DNA of 64,000 nucleotides from Paludibacter sp. (GCA_028710895.1 JAQTTH010000003.1:124001-188000); one strand, 5' to 3'; numbered from the stretch's first letter, positions 1-10,472 are shown. The notes: a model not told the origin generated them from the sequence alone. Numbers and translations are program-made.

Positions 1-903
1 GGTCATGCAACACGCTGTGTGCCAATTATCCGAAAACTTGTGACCGAAGGTCATGAGGTTGTAATTGTGGCAGATGGCTATCCATTGGCTTTTCTTCAAC
101 AACAGTTTCTTTCGCTTCGCTTTATTGAATATCCATCTTATGAGGTTTATTATGCTGCGGGCAAGTCGCAGGTGGGAGCTATGATTTTCAATTTCCCCAA
201 CATTCTCAAAGGTATTATTCAGGAGCATATATGGCTTCGAAATCTACTGAGTAAAGAGCATTTCGATCAGGTAATTTCCGATAACCGTTTTGGTATGTGG
301 AATAAACGTGTTCATTCCATTTATATGACGCATCAACTTATGATCAAAATGCCTGTAAACCTTAAGTTTATGGAACCACTTGTTCACCGCATTCACAAAG
401 CCATTATCAGCCGGTATACGGAATGTTGGATTCCCGACCGTGCCGAAAGTGGCGGTTTGTCCGGCGATTTGGCGCACAAATATCCCTTACCACGCAATGC
501 CCGTTTTATTGGCACATCGACCCGTTTCAAGGAGCTAAAAGATATTCAGGCAAATGATGAATATGATGTAGTTGCAGTAATTTCGGGACCGGAACCACAG
601 CGAACCATTTTCGAAGATTATTTGCTCACCCGATTTCGAAATCGACCCGAAAAAACATTGATTGTTCGGGGTCAGCCGCAAATTGAAAACTATCACCGAC
701 GGTATATCGGAAACATTACGCTGGTTCCACATTTATCGGATACTGAGTTGGCAGCCGTTTTACTTGGTGCTAAAAAGATCGTTTGCCGTTCAGGTTATTC
801 AAGCATAATGGATTTGGATGCACTGAACTGTTTGCAAAAGGCCGAACTGATACCAACTCCCGGGCAAACGGAACAGGAATACCTCTCTTTAATTCACAAT
901 TAG
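1..903 (+). CDS. MurG-like glycosyltransferase, 5' end outside window
   Basis: The reading frame is open from the first base, so the start codon lies upstream. The visible part (300 residues) begins GHATRCVPIIRKL, the glycine/histidine N-terminal loop of GT-B fold glycosyltransferases of the GT28/MurG type. The segment CRSGYSSIMDL followed by IPTPGQTEQEYL matches the donor-nucleotide site of that fold. In the family such enzymes move a sugar from a UDP-sugar onto a lipid or cell-surface acceptor; the substrate here cannot be read. The last residues (SLIHN) come from an AT-rich microrepeat, and the protein stops soon after the GQTEQE motif. The usual C-terminal helix therefore looks short or missing. 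It converges on the nitroreductase gene. Confidence 0.7.
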   Translation, partial: GHATRCVPIIRKLVTEGHEVVIVADGYPLAFLQQQFLSLRFIEYPSYEVYYAAGKSQVGAMIFNFPNILKGIIQEHIWLRNLLSKEHFDQVISDNRFGMWNKRVHSIYMTHQLMIKMPVNLKFMEPLVHRIHKAIISRYTECWIPDRAESGGLSGDLAHKYPLPRNARFIGTSTRFKELKDIQANDEYDVVAVISGPEPQRTIFEDYLLTRFRNRPEKTLIVRGQPQIENYHRRYIGNITLVPHLSDTELAAVLLGAKKIVCRSGYSSIMDLDALNCLQKAELIPTPGQTEQEYLSLIHN

Positions 904-916
904 CAATTGTTCACTA

Positions 917-1837
917 TCAACTAATTCGGTTTATATCGGCAAAGGTCCGTTTCACACCTTGCTTGTAATGCACATCTGCATAGCCAAAGATGACAAATAA
1001 ACCTTCGCGGGATGGAAATTTTATACCCCATTTTTCCCTGAATTGTTTTGCTTTTTTCCCATTCTGAATAAAAGGATGCACGGCGCCAAGCATACAGGTG
1101 CCAAGTCCAAGACTTTCGCCGGCAAGCATGGCGTAAGTTGCTGCAATAATCGGATCGGCAGGGTCGGTGTAGGGTGAACCGTAGAAATACATGGCCAATG
1201 GGGCGTCGTAGTTTATCCAGTTGTCACCTTTAGCCATATCGTCTACATACACATCAAACACAGGTTTGATAAATTCCCGCATCATTTCGTCTGTTGGTTT
1301 TCCCCAAAACGGCCTCATCAACGTTAGAAACCACTTGGACGACATCCAACGAATATTCCGAAGATAGTTGGAAAATTCTTCGGCAAAAGTACGGACCTGT
1401 TTTTTGTTTTCCAACACCAATACATGTACGTCGGAGGGTGGTAAACCCATTGGTGCAGTTTGAGCAGCTTCCAGAATTTGATTGATTTTTTCCACTTCCA
1501 CCGGCTTCTCTTTAAATTCCCGGATACTACGACGACGCTGTAGCAAAGCCAACAGGCTTTCGTAAGTCGGAATTGCTTCTTTACCGGGTAAATCGAAAAG
1601 CTGAGCGGGTGACAACGTGCGTCCTTCGATAGCAATGGCACCTGTTGGACAAGCCATCATACAATGTCCACAAGCAATACAGCCAAAAACGGAATTGTCG
1701 GTAATTGACACTTTTTTGTCGATGATCTCAAAGTTAAAATCTTTGCAAACCAGTGCGCATATTCCGCATCCATTGCATTTCTGCGTTTCAATTTTGATTG
1801 CGGCAGTTTCTTTGGTTCGGGAGGTTGGAATAGCCAT
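917..1837 (-). CDS. Nitroreductase with N-terminal 2x[4Fe-4S] ferredoxin domain
   Basis: The N-terminus carries two ferredoxin-type cysteine clusters, CNGCGICALVC and CIACGHCMMAC. A nitroreductase domain follows, opening with RRRSIREFKEKPVE (the FMN phosphate-binding region) and ending in GYADVHYKQG. Such fusions are soluble FMN enzymes thought to pass electrons from iron-sulfur clusters to a flavin; the substrate is unknown. I place the start at 1837 (MAIPTSRTKE). A longer frame reaches 1885, but its extra 16 residues are only translated AT-rich microrepeat. A TACATTTG box on the minus strand (1890-1883) is a plausible promoter -7 element and would lie inside that longer frame, which supports the shorter start. 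It is monocistronic, convergent with the upstream glycosyltransferase gene. Confidence 0.85.
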   Translation of the reverse strand: MAIPTSRTKETAAIKIETQKCNGCGICALVCKDFNFEIIDKKVSITDNSVFGCIACGHCMMACPTGAIAIEGRTLSPAQLFDLPGKEAIPTYESLLALLQRRRSIREFKEKPVEVEKINQILEAAQTAPMGLPPSDVHVLVLENKKQVRTFAEEFSNYLRNIRWMSSKWFLTLMRPFWGKPTDEMMREFIKPVFDVYVDDMAKGDNWINYDAPLAMYFYGSPYTDPADPIIAATYAMLAGESLGLGTCMLGAVHPFIQNGKKAKQFREKWGIKFPSREGLFVIFGYADVHYKQGVKRTFADINRIS

Positions 1838-1882
1838 ATAATTAATTATGAATGAGTAATTAATAATGGAGAGTTTCAACGA

Positions 1883-1890
1883 CAAATGTA
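1883..1890 (-). promoter_or_regulatory. -7 promoter box of the nitroreductase gene
   Basis: On the minus strand the bases read TACATTTG, matching the Bacteroidota -7 consensus TAnnTTTG. It sits about 45 bases before the chosen start at 1837. No clear -33 TTTG is visible. Confidence 0.45.
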
Positions 1891-1994
1891 TAAAATATTT
1901 CGACTAAACAGCTGTGTTGAAATAAAAAACCGTTGAGAATTTTATTTCCCAACGGTTTGCTAACTAAACTAATCTCAATCTTAAAACAACCTTT

Positions 1995-3203
1995 TTATCT
2001 TCTTTCAGTATTACTATTCGACGAACGATTTTCCGTTCTTGGTTCAGCTGCTCTTGCAGGCTTTGTTTCAACAGGTCTGCGTTCTACTGATCTTGTTTCT
2101 GTTTGTCTGCTTGGTTGATTTACAACCGGTGCAGGTCTTGAATTATTATTCTCGCGGTTTACAGTTGGTTGCTGCCGTGTTTCAACATTTGTATTTGTAC
2201 GTGGTTGATAAACTCTTGTAGGAGCATTCGGAGTAACTTCAATTTGTCTGTTTGTTGGCTGTGGGTAAGCTTGTGTATTTGTATTTCTGTCGCCTCTGCT
2301 TCCGGTATTCATTTGATTGTTAGTATTTGTCCGGTTATCGGTGTTTTGCGGTGTACGTCTTTGATAAACATCGTCCTGCACCCTGTTTGTTTGTTCACCT
2401 CTGGCTCCTGTGCCGTAAACCTGACCTCTTCCTTCATTTCTGCTCTGAATAGTGTTATTAGTGCGATTGCTTTCGAATTCGCGTTTGTTTCTTACGTTTT
2501 CATTCCGTCTGTTGAAGTTATATTCCGGATGTCTTTTCCCGTAATCATTTCTGCTGATTGAATAATGCATTCTTTCTGCGTATTCATTTCTGCGTCTTTC
2601 GCTGTAATAATAGCGGTGATCATGATTTATGTGCGAATAAACATGCGACATATAAACATTTATTTCAAACGGATGACGATACCGGTAGTTGCGTGGATAA
2701 TATCCGTAGTAGTATGGTGAATTCCAGCAGCGATAGTTATATCCCCAGAAGAATGAAAAAATGGAGGGAGTATAAACATAAACCGGTTCGATGATATAAT
2801 TGTCGCCGTAAAGATATGGATCGCCAATTACCTGAACATAGGTTCTGCGATTGTTATTCCGTTCTACAACAATTGTTGCTACATCCTGGAAAACATCTCT
2901 GTCCAAAACTGCCTGTATTACCACTACGTGAACATTGTTTTCTACATTCTCAATTACACGAAGGTAATCCACTTCACCATCGTTGTTCAAATCAAGATTC
3001 GAAATCTGACTATCGAAATCATTCAGTCTGCGTTCGAAATCTTCTAAGTCTTTAGATTCGCCAAAAGTAGAAGCTACTGCTTGTAAATCGAGATTATTGC
3101 TAATATCATTGTTTTGTGCTTCTACTGTAATTCTTCTTTGTGCTGTACATGAAATAGTGGAGATAAATAAAACCACTAACAGGCTTGTTACTTTTGTTTT
3201 CAT
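1995..3203 (-). CDS. Secreted protein with low-complexity Asn/Thr/Arg/Gln tail
   Basis: The 402-residue product starts with a signal peptide (MKTKVTSLLVVLFISTISC, then TAQRR). The cysteine followed by T-A is a weak lipobox, so lipoprotein or ordinary export are both possible. A folded region of about 150 residues includes DLNNDGEVDYLR, which resembles an EF-hand/dockerin calcium loop but has Arg at position 12. A Tyr/Trp/His-rich region follows (YRCWNSPYYYGYYPRNYR). The last 180 residues are repetitive and rich in Asn, Thr, Arg, Gln and Pro, as in proteins that work in the envelope. I do not recognise a named family. It stands alone between the nitroreductase and cvpA. Confidence 0.75.
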   Translation of the reverse strand: MKTKVTSLLVVLFISTISCTAQRRITVEAQNNDISNNLDLQAVASTFGESKDLEDFERRLNDFDSQISNLDLNNDGEVDYLRVIENVENNVHVVVIQAVLDRDVFQDVATIVVERNNNRRTYVQVIGDPYLYGDNYIIEPVYVYTPSIFSFFWGYNYRCWNSPYYYGYYPRNYRYRHPFEINVYMSHVYSHINHDHRYYYSERRRNEYAERMHYSISRNDYGKRHPEYNFNRRNENVRNKREFESNRTNNTIQSRNEGRGQVYGTGARGEQTNRVQDDVYQRRTPQNTDNRTNTNNQMNTGSRGDRNTNTQAYPQPTNRQIEVTPNAPTRVYQPRTNTNVETRQQPTVNRENNNSRPAPVVNQPSRQTETRSVERRPVETKPARAAEPRTENRSSNSNTERR

Positions 3204-3420
3204 GATCGTAAGTTTTAAACGGTGAATAATATTTATTCTTTGTATTTGTCCTTATCCAATTTCTGTGCCAAAGTAATCAGGTGTATTTTTTACACATTTT
3301 TGTTTCGAAAGCTTTATGAATGTATGCTTCAGTTTATCAGTGAGATACGCTTTCATTTTTTGTTTGTTATTAATGAAATCAACGTAAACTCAAACTAAAA
3401 CATATCCAGTGTTTTTTTCA

Positions 3421-3428
3421 TATCTTTG
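3421..3428 (+). promoter_or_regulatory. -7 promoter box of the cvpA-rnhB unit
   Basis: TATCTTTG matches the Bacteroidota -7 consensus exactly and lies 19 bases before the cvpA start at 3448. Confidence 0.6.
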
Positions 3429-3447
3429 CGTCACACAAGATTTAGGT

Positions 3448-3948
3448 ATGAATAAACTGGACATGATTTTGCTAATTCCCATTGGTTTGGGATTTGTTTT
3501 CGGACTTTTTAAAGGATTGATTAAAGAAATTACATCATTGGCTGCGATAGTATTGGGAATTTACGGAGCTAAATTGTTGGCTCCTTATATTTCGGAACTA
3601 TTGGTAAGCTCGTTTCATTTTTCCCCAAAAACAGCTTTGCCAATGTCGTACCTCGTACTTTTTGTGGCAATTGCTATCGGCCTGTTAATGCTGGCTAAGT
3701 CATTGGAAAAAATATTTGATTCCATGTCATTGGGCGGTTTGAATAAATTTTTTGGAGGTATTTTCGGCGCTTTGAAATATGCACTTATTCTGAGTATTTT
3801 ATTAATCGTTTTTAATGCTATAGACAGTCATTTCTCTATGATTAGCACCGAAACTAAAGAGAATTCCATTGCCTACAAACCGTTGATGAAGTTAGCACCC
3901 ACATTATGGGATGAAGCCAAAAAAGAACATAAACCCAATCAGGAATAA
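3448..3948 (+). CDS. cvpA: CvpA family membrane protein
   Basis: The 166-residue product is almost entirely hydrophobic, with about four membrane segments. It begins [19 protein letters not shown] and contains [20 protein letters not shown], the usual CvpA opening in which a first helix leads into a GLxKG(L/F)I turn. The family is named for colicin V production in E. coli, but its general role is still unclear; links to membrane homeostasis and cell-surface processes are reported. I use the ATG at 3448, because an earlier in-frame start at 3409 would place the -7 promoter box inside the coding region. rnhB follows after only five bases, so the two are probably co-transcribed. Confidence 0.85.
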   Translation: MNKLDMILLIPIGLGFVFGLFKGLIKEITSLAAIVLGIYGAKLLAPYISELLVSSFHFSPKTALPMSYLVLFVAIAIGLLMLAKSLEKIFDSMSLGGLNKFFGGIFGALKYALILSILLIVFNAIDSHFSMISTETKENSIAYKPLMKLAPTLWDEAKKEHKPNQE

Positions 3949-3953
3949 TATTG

Positions 3954-4658
3954 ATGAAGAAGTCTAAAATTACCGAGAATGATATTCCACTTTTTGATGA
4001 GAAGGTTGGACTGAAGACAAATTATTCGAAGTTTAGTCTGGAATGCGGTTGCGACGAAGCCGGGCGAGGTTGTTTAGCCGGGCCTGTGGTAGCGGCTGCG
4101 GTTATATTACCTGCGAACTTTAACTGTCCGCAATTAAATGACTCAAAGCAACTCACGGAAAGGGAACGTGATAACATTCGACCAATTATTGAAAAGGAAG
4201 CACTGGCGTGGGCAGTTGCCGAAGTTGATAACAATGAAATTGATGAAATAAATATTCTCAATGCCTCCATTCTTGCAATGCACCGGGCAATTGATAAGCT
4301 CAGTATTCGACCCGAATTTATTATTGTTGATGGAAATAAGTTTAAACCTTATGCTGATATTCACCACCAAACAATCGTAAAAGGAGATAGCAAGTATCTT
4401 TCGATTGCTGCGGCTTCTATTTTGGCCAAAACACATCGGGATGAAATAATGGAACGGCTCGATGCCGAATTTCCCGGGTACGACTGGAGTCAGAATAAGG
4501 CTTACCCAACCCCAAAACATCGTGCTGCTATCCGAAAATTGGGTACAACGCCTTATCATCGTATGAGCTATGACATGCTTGGTGAAAGAAAAGCCGAGAA
4601 AATTGCTTCGATTCAGGCAAAGAAAGAGCTGAGAGCAAAAAAATCAACGGACGATTAA
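3954..4658 (+). CDS. rnhB: Ribonuclease HII
   Basis: This enzyme nicks the RNA strand of RNA-DNA hybrids and starts removal of ribonucleotides misincorporated into DNA. The acidic active-site motif [20 protein letters not shown] lies near residue 31. IIVDGNKF and the [13 protein letters not shown] helix, which carries a further active-site Asp, come later. Length (234 residues) is normal apart from a short extra N-terminal segment. I chose ATG 3954; a TTG three bases upstream is in frame but unlikely. The C-terminal tail is lysine-rich. Its stop codon overlaps the stop of the convergent tamL gene by four bases. Confidence 0.95.
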   Translation: MKKSKITENDIPLFDEKVGLKTNYSKFSLECGCDEAGRGCLAGPVVAAAVILPANFNCPQLNDSKQLTERERDNIRPIIEKEALAWAVAEVDNNEIDEINILNASILAMHRAIDKLSIRPEFIIVDGNKFKPYADIHHQTIVKGDSKYLSIAAASILAKTHRDEIMERLDAEFPGYDWSQNKAYPTPKHRAAIRKLGTTPYHRMSYDMLGERKAEKIASIQAKKELRAKKSTDD

Positions 4659-6931
4659 AACGGATAACCAATAGCCAGGTGAACCGCGAAATCATCTCCT
4701 GTTGGGCTTACACGCCATTGCTCACGACGTGGCTGAACCGGATCGAATAGCTTGAGACCCACATCTATTCTGAAAATGAAGAATGAGAAATCAAGACGAA
4801 AACCAAGGCCATACGCAATGGCAATTTGATTGGCAAACGTATCAAATCTGAAAACCCCCGCATCTTTTGTTTCATCGTAATTTTTAATGGTCCAGATATT
4901 ACCTGCATCGAGGAATGCTGCTCCTTCCAGCAACCAAAACAGTTTGGCTCTGTATTCCATATTCATATCCAGCTTAATGTCGCCAACCTGATTAAAATCA
5001 CGAGCCCGACCTGTAATTCGTTGATATGTACCCGGGCCGAGTGTGCTTTCGCTCCAACCTCTTACACTATTGGCACCACCGCTAAAGAATCGACGTTCGT
5101 ATGGAATTACATCAGCATTTCCATAGGGCACTCCAACTCCAAGTCCAAAATGATAAACGAACTGATTGTCTTTATCGAAAATCTGATGATGTGCTATATT
5201 GTATTCACCCTTGACGTATTGGGCAAAACGGACCTTAAACAATGTGTATGAACCATCAGTTTGTTGTTGACTGCCCAATAACTTACTCAAACCATAAAGC
5301 GTATTCCCGGCTGTTTCAATGCTGTATCTGACTGATGAATAATCTTTCATGGGTCGGTTAGCATTAAACGTGGAATAAGACCCGCTGTAACCCATACGCA
5401 TGATAAAATGGTCTTTGTAGTTGTTTGGATTATAAAAACCTGTGGTCAGGAAGCTGTCCCTAAATACCGAATTGATGTATGGAAATTGAACATAGCTTAA
5501 ATCAACTAACTGAAAACTGTTTCGGAATTGTCTGCGGATCCATGAGTAGCTTATTCCGGCACCGGCACTGGTGGTTTCAAATTCGCCCGGTCGTGACTGG
5601 TAGCTGAATGCACTTGTGAATTCCGTATTAGCATGCAAATTCCGTTTAAAATCGTAGCTACCGAATGGCATCATAAATCGTGGAAACTTCAGTCCTAACT
5701 GTATGCCCAGTTCCTGTGCCCAGATGCTGTCCTGTTTCTCAAATGCGCCCCGAATTTGCAATGATAAAGATTCAGCTCCTTTAAAAACATTCCGATGAAC
5801 TGTGCTTATATTTCCGGCAACACCCCAATATCCGTCGGTATAAGTTCCTTCAAGTTCGGTTGAAAGTGATACAACCTTGGCTGGAGTAATCAGAATATCG
5901 CATTCAAGCAGACCATTCCCCACGTCCTTAAAGCTAATATTTACATATTTAATTGGCCCGAGAGAGTTCAGGCCCTGGTATGTTTTCTCAACAGCATCAT
6001 CGCTGTACAGGGCTTTCGGGTTGATATATGTATTTTGAACTAAGGCATCGAGTTTGAGGATTTTATCTTTGGGAGTTATCAAATAAAATTCCCGAAACAG
6101 AAGAGTATCTAATTTTTCGATATTTCCAAGGTCAATTACTGAAGTAATGTCTTTATTGATACGGAAAACGACTTTATCAATTGTGTATTGCTTGAAAACA
6201 ATGTTATTTATTGAGTCGCCTGATCGTTTTAAATAATCGCGAAGATCCAGTGATACATCCACTTTGTGCTGATTGAGTGCGCTGTCAGCATTATAGTTCA
6301 GATAATCTTTGCTGAAATTATAATATCCCTGTTTGCGAAATCCGGCAGCAATTCTTTCACGCTCAACATTAAACACATCTGCATCGAATAACATGCTTGG
6401 GCGAATCAACGACTTTGAAGTGTCCGAAGCCAAAGCCACCAACTTTTCATTTTTCAGATCTACAGCGTAATCACGAAGCCTATATGGAGTGTTGGACTTA
6501 ATTACATATTCAACATTGGCTCTTTTTTGCTTTAGCTCAACATTGCTTTCAACCTTTGCGTTCATATAGCCTTTGTTTTCAAGGCCTTTTTGGAGTTGTA
6601 GAACCGATAATGAAGTAAGAGAAGCGTTGTAAATAACCGGTGGGTCACCAATCTTCATAAAAATTCTGTGCCATAATCGGCTAAAGCTTTTTGTAGTATC
6701 TTTGGGAGCCAGATTGTAAATGCCAAGTTGCATACGGAAAAGACTAAAAACAGCTGCATTCGGGGTTTGTCGCAGGTAGTCCTGTAATTCGTCTTTTTTA
6801 ATGTCTTTTGTATCGAGTTTGATTGTTGCTTTATTGAGCAGAAATTCTCCATCGGGTACATACTTTGTCGGATTGCATGCCATAAGCAGCAAAACAGCAA
6901 CGATGAGAGAACTTAAAGTGCGCAACTTCAT
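4655..6931 (-). CDS. tamL: Lipoprotein TamA homologue (TamL), Omp85 family
   Basis: The N-terminus [19 protein letters not shown], followed by NPTKYVP, is a lipoprotein signal with the acylated cysteine at about residue 19. POTRA-like segments occupy roughly residues 25-380. A 16-strand Omp85 barrel follows, recognisable from the [14 protein letters not shown] motif (the VRGF/Y-type L6 loop) and [11 protein letters not shown] near the end. TamL is the lipid-anchored TamA form of Bacteroidota and is thought to work in the outer membrane with a TamB protein in outer-membrane biogenesis. I start at 6931 because the longer frame to 6967 would put extra residues before the signal. It is divergent from the TrmH-type methylase gene, with separate -7 boxes in the gap. 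Confidence 0.9.
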   Translation of the reverse strand: MKLRTLSSLIVAVLLLMACNPTKYVPDGEFLLNKATIKLDTKDIKKDELQDYLRQTPNAAVFSLFRMQLGIYNLAPKDTTKSFSRLWHRIFMKIGDPPVIYNASLTSLSVLQLQKGLENKGYMNAKVESNVELKQKRANVEYVIKSNTPYRLRDYAVDLKNEKLVALASDTSKSLIRPSMLFDADVFNVERERIAAGFRKQGYYNFSKDYLNYNADSALNQHKVDVSLDLRDYLKRSGDSINNIVFKQYTIDKVVFRINKDITSVIDLGNIEKLDTLLFREFYLITPKDKILKLDALVQNTYINPKALYSDDAVEKTYQGLNSLGPIKYVNISFKDVGNGLLECDILITPAKVVSLSTELEGTYTDGYWGVAGNISTVHRNVFKGAESLSLQIRGAFEKQDSIWAQELGIQLGLKFPRFMMPFGSYDFKRNLHANTEFTSAFSYQSRPGEFETTSAGAGISYSWIRRQFRNSFQLVDLSYVQFPYINSVFRDSFLTTGFYNPNNYKDHFIMRMGYSGSYSTFNANRPMKDYSSVRYSIETAGNTLYGLSKLLGSQQQTDGSYTLFKVRFAQYVKGEYNIAHHQIFDKDNQFVYHFGLGVGVPYGNADVIPYERRFFSGGANSVRGWSESTLGPGTYQRITGRARDFNQVGDIKLDMNMEYRAKLFWLLEGAAFLDAGNIWTIKNYDETKDAGVFRFDTFANQIAIAYGLGFRLDFSFFIFRIDVGLKLFDPVQPRREQWRVSPTGDDFAVHLAIGYPF

Positions 6932-6964
6932 ACCGAATCTAAAAAATGAATTAAAAATATTATG

Positions 6965-7001
6965 CAAATATAGCTTTTTATCGTTTTCTTTGTTAGCTTT
7001 G
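6965..7001. promoter_or_regulatory. Divergent -7 boxes for tamL and the TrmH-type methylase
   Basis: On the minus strand TATATTTG occupies 6972-6965, facing tamL (start 6931). On the plus strand TAGCTTTG occupies 6994-7001, facing the methylase (start 7069). Both match TAnnTTTG. Confidence 0.45.
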
Positions 7002-7068
7002 TCCTATAAAATTTTGAACCTTTTGGAGTTCAAAGCTACTATCAGAGCTTTTATACAGATTAAAAACG

Positions 7069-7821
7069 ATGTTGTCAAAAAATAAAATAAAACTTATCAG
7101 CAGTCTTTCGCAAAAGAAATTCCGCGACGAAACCGGACTTTTTGTTGCCGAAGGAACCAAGTTGGTCCTCGATTTAGCTACGGTTTTTCACTGCTCCGTG
7201 CTTATTGCTACTCCCGACTGGATTAAAAATAATCCGGTACTGAAAGCAGATGAACTTATAGAAGCTTCTGAAAATGAGATTGCTAAAATTTCAAATCAAA
7301 AAAGCCCACAAGGCGTATTTGCCGTTTTTGTGAAACCCGGTTATGGACCCAACTACGCCGAGCTCCCCGGAAAACTTTCCCTGGCTCTTGACGATGTTCA
7401 GGACCCCGGAAATCTGGGAACGATTATTCGCATTGCCGATTGGTTCGGAATTTCGGATATTTTTTGCTCCGAACACAGCGCCGATGCTTTTAATACAAAA
7501 ACCGTGCAAGCAACAATGGGTGCATTGGCAAGAGTAAGGGTGCATACTGTAAATCTTGTAGAATTTCTACAGTCGCTGGATGGAAAACTACCTGTTTTTG
7601 GTACTTTTATGAATGGCGAAAATATGTATGAGAAAGCTCTTTCCCAACATGGAATCATCGTAATGGGCAACGAAGGAAACGGTATTTCTGCCGAAATTGA
7701 GCAGCTTGTAACCGAAAAACTATTAATTCCCAATTATCCCGCAGGGCAAATTACTTCCGAATCACTGAATGTAGGAGTAGCCACAGCCCTTGTATGTGGC
7801 GAGTTTCGAAGAAGAGGCTAA
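7069..7821 (+). CDS. TrmH/SpoU family RNA 2'-O-ribose methyltransferase
   Basis: This SPOUT-fold enzyme would use S-adenosylmethionine to methylate a ribose 2'-hydroxyl in rRNA or tRNA. An N-terminal substrate-binding region (KIKLISSLSQKKFRDETGLFVAEG) precedes the three SPOUT motifs: DDVQDPGNLGTIIRIADWFG, VMGNEGNGIS, and IPNYPAGQITSESLNVGVAT in the knotted C-terminal domain. The last motif has Gly where most family members have Ser (SLNVS). Length (250 residues) is typical. The exact target nucleotide cannot be read, so RlmB- or TsnR-like are both possible. It ends just before a strong bidirectional terminator shared with the convergent receptor gene. Confidence 0.88.
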   Translation: MLSKNKIKLISSLSQKKFRDETGLFVAEGTKLVLDLATVFHCSVLIATPDWIKNNPVLKADELIEASENEIAKISNQKSPQGVFAVFVKPGYGPNYAELPGKLSLALDDVQDPGNLGTIIRIADWFGISDIFCSEHSADAFNTKTVQATMGALARVRVHTVNLVEFLQSLDGKLPVFGTFMNGENMYEKALSQHGIIVMGNEGNGISAEIEQLVTEKLLIPNYPAGQITSESLNVGVATALVCGEFRRRG

Positions 7822-7840
7822 TTGTTTTCTGTTCCGGAAT

Positions 7841-7881
7841 AAAATAAGGCAGTGATAATCAAATTATCACTGCCTTATTTT
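7841..7881. terminator. Bidirectional intrinsic terminator
   Basis: Two perfectly complementary 19-base arms (7841-7859 and 7863-7881) are separated by CAA. The stem core reads AAGGCAGTGATAAT, with A-runs on one side and T-runs on the other, so it can stop transcripts from both convergent genes. Confidence 0.85.
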
Positions 7882-7898
7882 ATGAGTTTACTTTGGAC

Positions 7899-10355
7899 TT
7901 ATTCCATGTTGCTATCCATATTCATACTGTCTGAATTCAGCTTTTTCTCCGTTTGTTTCGGTTTCATGTTTCCGAAGTTATAGGTGGCCGTTAAGCCAAT
8001 CATCCGTCCTCCCCAATAAGAATAGCTTGTTTGCGAGTAGCCCTGACCATAGGTAATAGCCTGTCGTCTACGACTGTCGAATAAATCTCTTACCATTAGG
8101 TTCAGATTTATTTTCTTATCCCAGAATGTTTTTCTTAAACCTAAATCTACCGCAAAATTTGCCATTTCCTTACCTTGGGCAATTAGTTGAGGAGCATTGT
8201 ATTCGGCTGTAACCTGTCCGAAAAATGTTTTGCTCAATGCAAAATTTGCCATCACACGTGCATTCCATGAGAATAACTCTTGTTGAGGCGTTTTAGCTAA
8301 TACAACATTATCTTTTATATAGCTGGCTGAGTCCAGTTTGCTGTAGTAAATGTTCAACGAAGAAGTCAGATTGAGAACCTGAAAGAGTCGGTCTTTAGCC
8401 ACAAGTTCAAGACCTGAATTCTGTTGCTTGGCTAGATTCGCAGACGTGCTATTCATTATACCGTTTTTCATAAAACTGATTCCCTGAATAACATCGTTTG
8501 TGTAACGATAATATGCTGAGGACGAAAGAGAATGATTTTCCCATGTTTTGATATAGTTAAACTCATAAGCATAGGCATTTTCAGGCGCTAAATCGGGATT
8601 ACCATACGATATGTTGGTTGAATCCGAGTAATTCTTATACGGATTGATTTGCATGCCTCTCGGACGATTTACACGACTTGTTACGTTAAGTTGAATCTCG
8701 TTGCTTTTGGGCAAACTGTACGATATATACAAACTTGGGAAGAGCTTCGGGTATCCGGTAGGATGAAGTATCTCTTGTGGCCTCAACAAGGTTGTGTAAG
8801 TAAATTGTTTCGAATAATATTCGCCTCTCAACCCTGCCTGAACGCTTAGTTTATCAAAACGGTTGCCATAGGTCACATAAGCAGCATGATTTTGTTCTGT
8901 ATAATCGAATTTATTGTAATAGGAATCGATAACCTGAGCTGTTTTAAAATCATAACCGGATGCGTTGCTAAGTTGATGTTCCAGGTTTGACTCCCAACCG
9001 GCTTCCAGCTTGCTGTTTTCAGAGAACTTCTTGGTGAAATCAACTTTGAATTCGTACTCGTTACTACTTCCGGAACCTGCTTGCGACAGATCAGACGAAA
9101 GAAATCCGCTATTCAGGTTGTCGGTTTGTTTGTAGCGCGAAGAGTCGGACATCAGATGAGATGAATAGCCAAGGCTAACGATGATATTAGAACCTTTTTT
9201 GTCGAAATCGTGTTGAAAATCAAGATTTGAATGCATATGATTACGCGATCCTATTCCAGCTGTATTTCTCAGGTAGTCTTTTAAAACGACATTGTTGTTA
9301 TTTACATTGGTCAACAGGTAATCGATGTTATTCGTAGAACTTCCCCGTCCCATCATACCAAAGCCCGAAAGGCTCAATGTGTTTTTGTCGTTGATATGAT
9401 AATCGAGCGATAAACGGGTAAACAACCCGCTCATTGAGCGTAGATTATTACTATTCTGATGCAGATTAACTGTGTCGGTATTTAAAAGGCTCCTGCGGTC
9501 GCTCCAACCACCACTGGGCATATTCATTCCCCGGTAGCCAATATTGATGTTCGCATCCAGTTTTTGGCTTGAGTAGCTAAAGTTGGTGCCCAATGTTCCA
9601 CCCAGTTTATTTGCATCGGTGTTATACATTGCCCCTGCCGAAAGGCTTCCGTAATATCCGGCTTTTCTGTTTTTCTTCAATACCAGATTGATAATTCCTG
9701 CAGAGCCTTCCGCCTTGAATTTAGCTGATGGATTTGTCATTACTTCAACCGATTCAATACTTTCTGCAGGCATTTGTTGCAATATCTGTCCACGGTTCTC
9801 GGCTGTCAGTCCTGATGGTTTACCATTAATCCATACTTCCACCGCCGAGCTATTCCGCAATGCTACATTTCCTTCATTATCTACTGTTACCGAAGGAATA
9901 TTCTGCAATACTTCAGAGGCAGAACCTCCTGCTGCAGCAATATTTTGGTCGACACTGAATACTTTTTTGTCAACTTCAAATTTCATGGTGCTTCCCTGAC
10001 CTACCACTTCCACTTCTTTTAGTTTTTTGCTATTCTCCTCCAGCTTTATTTGCCCCAGATTTATAGCATTCCCGCTCATGCTGAATTCCTGTTTTACGGT
10101 ATTATATCCCACAAAACTTATGCGAAGTGTATAATTCCCCGAAGCAATCGTTGGGATTACGAATGTGCCGTTTTTGTCTGAAACGACTCCTATAATTGGT
10201 TTTTCAGAACCTTTTTTGAAAATAGCTACGTTTACAAAATCGAGTGGCGTTTGAGAGTTAGCATCTACAATAGTGCCCTTAACGCTCGCCGATGGCTCTG
10301 CAAATGCAGGGAAAGCCAGAATACATGAGAGAATAATTAAAAGAATCTTTTTCAT
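7899..10355 (-). CDS. TonB-dependent receptor-like outer membrane beta-barrel protein
   Basis: The 818-residue product has a signal peptide (MKKILLIILSCILAFPAFA). A carboxypeptidase-D regulatory-like domain follows (SVKGTIVDANSQTPLDFVNV, about 22-110). A plug domain with VLQNIPSVTVDNEGNVALR and ESIESVEVMTNPSAKFKAEG, and a barrel to the C-terminus, complete the protein. This layout is the outer membrane beta-barrel family of Bacteroidota, related to SusC but lacking a SusD partner here. It may import a small ligand or act in signalling; the ligand is unknown. The C-terminal tail after the barrel (KPKQTEKKLNSDSMNMDSN) is polar and extends past the usual aromatic end. It stands alone, with no sigma/anti-sigma genes beside it. 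Confidence 0.88.
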   Translation of the reverse strand: MKKILLIILSCILAFPAFAEPSASVKGTIVDANSQTPLDFVNVAIFKKGSEKPIIGVVSDKNGTFVIPTIASGNYTLRISFVGYNTVKQEFSMSGNAINLGQIKLEENSKKLKEVEVVGQGSTMKFEVDKKVFSVDQNIAAAGGSASEVLQNIPSVTVDNEGNVALRNSSAVEVWINGKPSGLTAENRGQILQQMPAESIESVEVMTNPSAKFKAEGSAGIINLVLKKNRKAGYYGSLSAGAMYNTDANKLGGTLGTNFSYSSQKLDANINIGYRGMNMPSGGWSDRRSLLNTDTVNLHQNSNNLRSMSGLFTRLSLDYHINDKNTLSLSGFGMMGRGSSTNNIDYLLTNVNNNNVVLKDYLRNTAGIGSRNHMHSNLDFQHDFDKKGSNIIVSLGYSSHLMSDSSRYKQTDNLNSGFLSSDLSQAGSGSSNEYEFKVDFTKKFSENSKLEAGWESNLEHQLSNASGYDFKTAQVIDSYYNKFDYTEQNHAAYVTYGNRFDKLSVQAGLRGEYYSKQFTYTTLLRPQEILHPTGYPKLFPSLYISYSLPKSNEIQLNVTSRVNRPRGMQINPYKNYSDSTNISYGNPDLAPENAYAYEFNYIKTWENHSLSSSAYYRYTNDVIQGISFMKNGIMNSTSANLAKQQNSGLELVAKDRLFQVLNLTSSLNIYYSKLDSASYIKDNVVLAKTPQQELFSWNARVMANFALSKTFFGQVTAEYNAPQLIAQGKEMANFAVDLGLRKTFWDKKINLNLMVRDLFDSRRRQAITYGQGYSQTSYSYWGGRMIGLTATYNFGNMKPKQTEKKLNSDSMNMDSNME

Positions 10356-10472
10356 ACCTGAGAATAAAAATGGATAATACCTTAAGAAAGTTGCTGCTGT
10401 TTATCTGGCAGCGCTTAGATAGACAAATAAACCCGGAAAAAGTTTAATGGAATAAAAATCAAATTGGTTAAT

